Source: CAINEC01 sp046303115
GTDB lineage: Bacteria > Bacteroidota > Bacteroidia > AKYH767-A > OLB10
Length of the DNA: 6,423 bases
Direction of reading: 5' to 3'
Assembly (NCBI GenBank): GCA_046303115.1
Contig: JBKCGZ010000107.1
Location: 1 to 6,423 of the forward strand
How positions within the stretch are numbered: the first letter of the stretch is position 1; each line of letters starts with the position of its first letter. The position numbers were made by a program, and so were the translations under genes. Positions 6,373 through 6,423 of this stretch are shown piece by piece. The notes under the pieces were generated by a model. The model had not been told where the DNA came from. It saw only the letters and a program-made list of their open reading frames with translations, and did no database searches.

Positions 6373-6401
6373 GCAGATTGGCCATTTCTTACAATGTCTG
6401 C
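6373..6401. repeat. Imperfect inverted repeat in the right-hand intergenic region
   Basis: GCAGATTG (6373-6380) pairs with CAATGTCTGC (6392-6401), giving about eight base pairs with a two-base bulge and an eleven-base loop. On the minus strand it is followed by TACATGTTTTATAT, not a clean U-run. It could be the tail terminator of a minus-strand gene lying off the right edge, a hairpin in the leader of the exported-protein gene, or chance. The rest of 6313-6423 holds no coding frame of note. Confidence 0.3.
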
Positions 6402-6408
6402 AAATTTA
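6401..6408 (-). promoter_or_regulatory. Possible -7 promoter box for the exported-protein gene
   Basis: On the minus strand these bases read TAAATTTG, an exact match to TAnnTTTG, 88 bases upstream of the exported-protein ATG. A -33 element would lie at or past the window edge and cannot be checked. If used, the leader would be about 80 bases and would begin within the inverted repeat at 6373-6401. A chance match is quite possible in this AT-rich stretch. Confidence 0.3.
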
Positions 6409-6423
6409 TCAATAGCCTAACTT

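Overview
The window is a stretch of Bacteroidota (Bacteroidetes) chromosome, probably from an AT-rich environmental relative of Flavobacteria, Cytophaga or Sphingobacteria. Four things point there: a PorX-type response regulator, the bifunctional LpxC/FabZ fusion typical of this phylum, TAnnTTTG promoter -7 boxes in front of genes, and weak or absent Shine-Dalgarno sequences. The genus cannot be fixed from the sequence alone.

Layout. Bases 1-540 (minus strand) hold the first 180 codons of porX, a receiver-domain regulator of the type IX secretion system; its C-terminal part lies beyond the left edge. An 88-base divergent intergenic region follows. On the plus strand comes an HD-domain phosphohydrolase (629-1864). 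After a 64-base gap with a consensus promoter element comes a tightly packed run: lpxD (1929-2966), lpxC/fabZ (2963-4351), lpxA (4354-5139) and an ABC-type ATPase subunit (5144-5770). The junctions are -4, +2 and +4 bases, so this is almost certainly one operon. The ABC gene meets a convergent minus-strand gene for a small exported protein of unknown function (5767-6312), and both stop codons lie in one palindromic CTAG. The last 111 bases are non-coding and hold a possible promoter box and an imperfect inverted repeat.

How the genes work together. LpxA, the LpxC half and LpxD carry out the first, second and third steps of lipid A synthesis: O-acylation of UDP-GlcNAc, deacetylation and N-acylation. 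The FabZ half dehydrates 3-hydroxyacyl-ACP, the same substrate pool that LpxA and LpxD use, so the fusion places the branch point between phospholipid and lipid A on one polypeptide. PorX next door controls type IX secretion, whose cargo in some species is anchored to a form of LPS. That functional link is suggestive only.

Novelty. Most of the window is conserved housekeeping sequence, and I see no undescribed defence or mobile system. The points most worth a second look are a Ser in LpxA where E. coli has His160, an orphan ABC ATPase lacking recognisable Q-loop Gln and H-loop His at the end of the lipid A operon, a probably leaderless or near-leaderless lpxD transcript, the CTAG double stop, and the uncharacterised exported protein with faint CpeT-like features.
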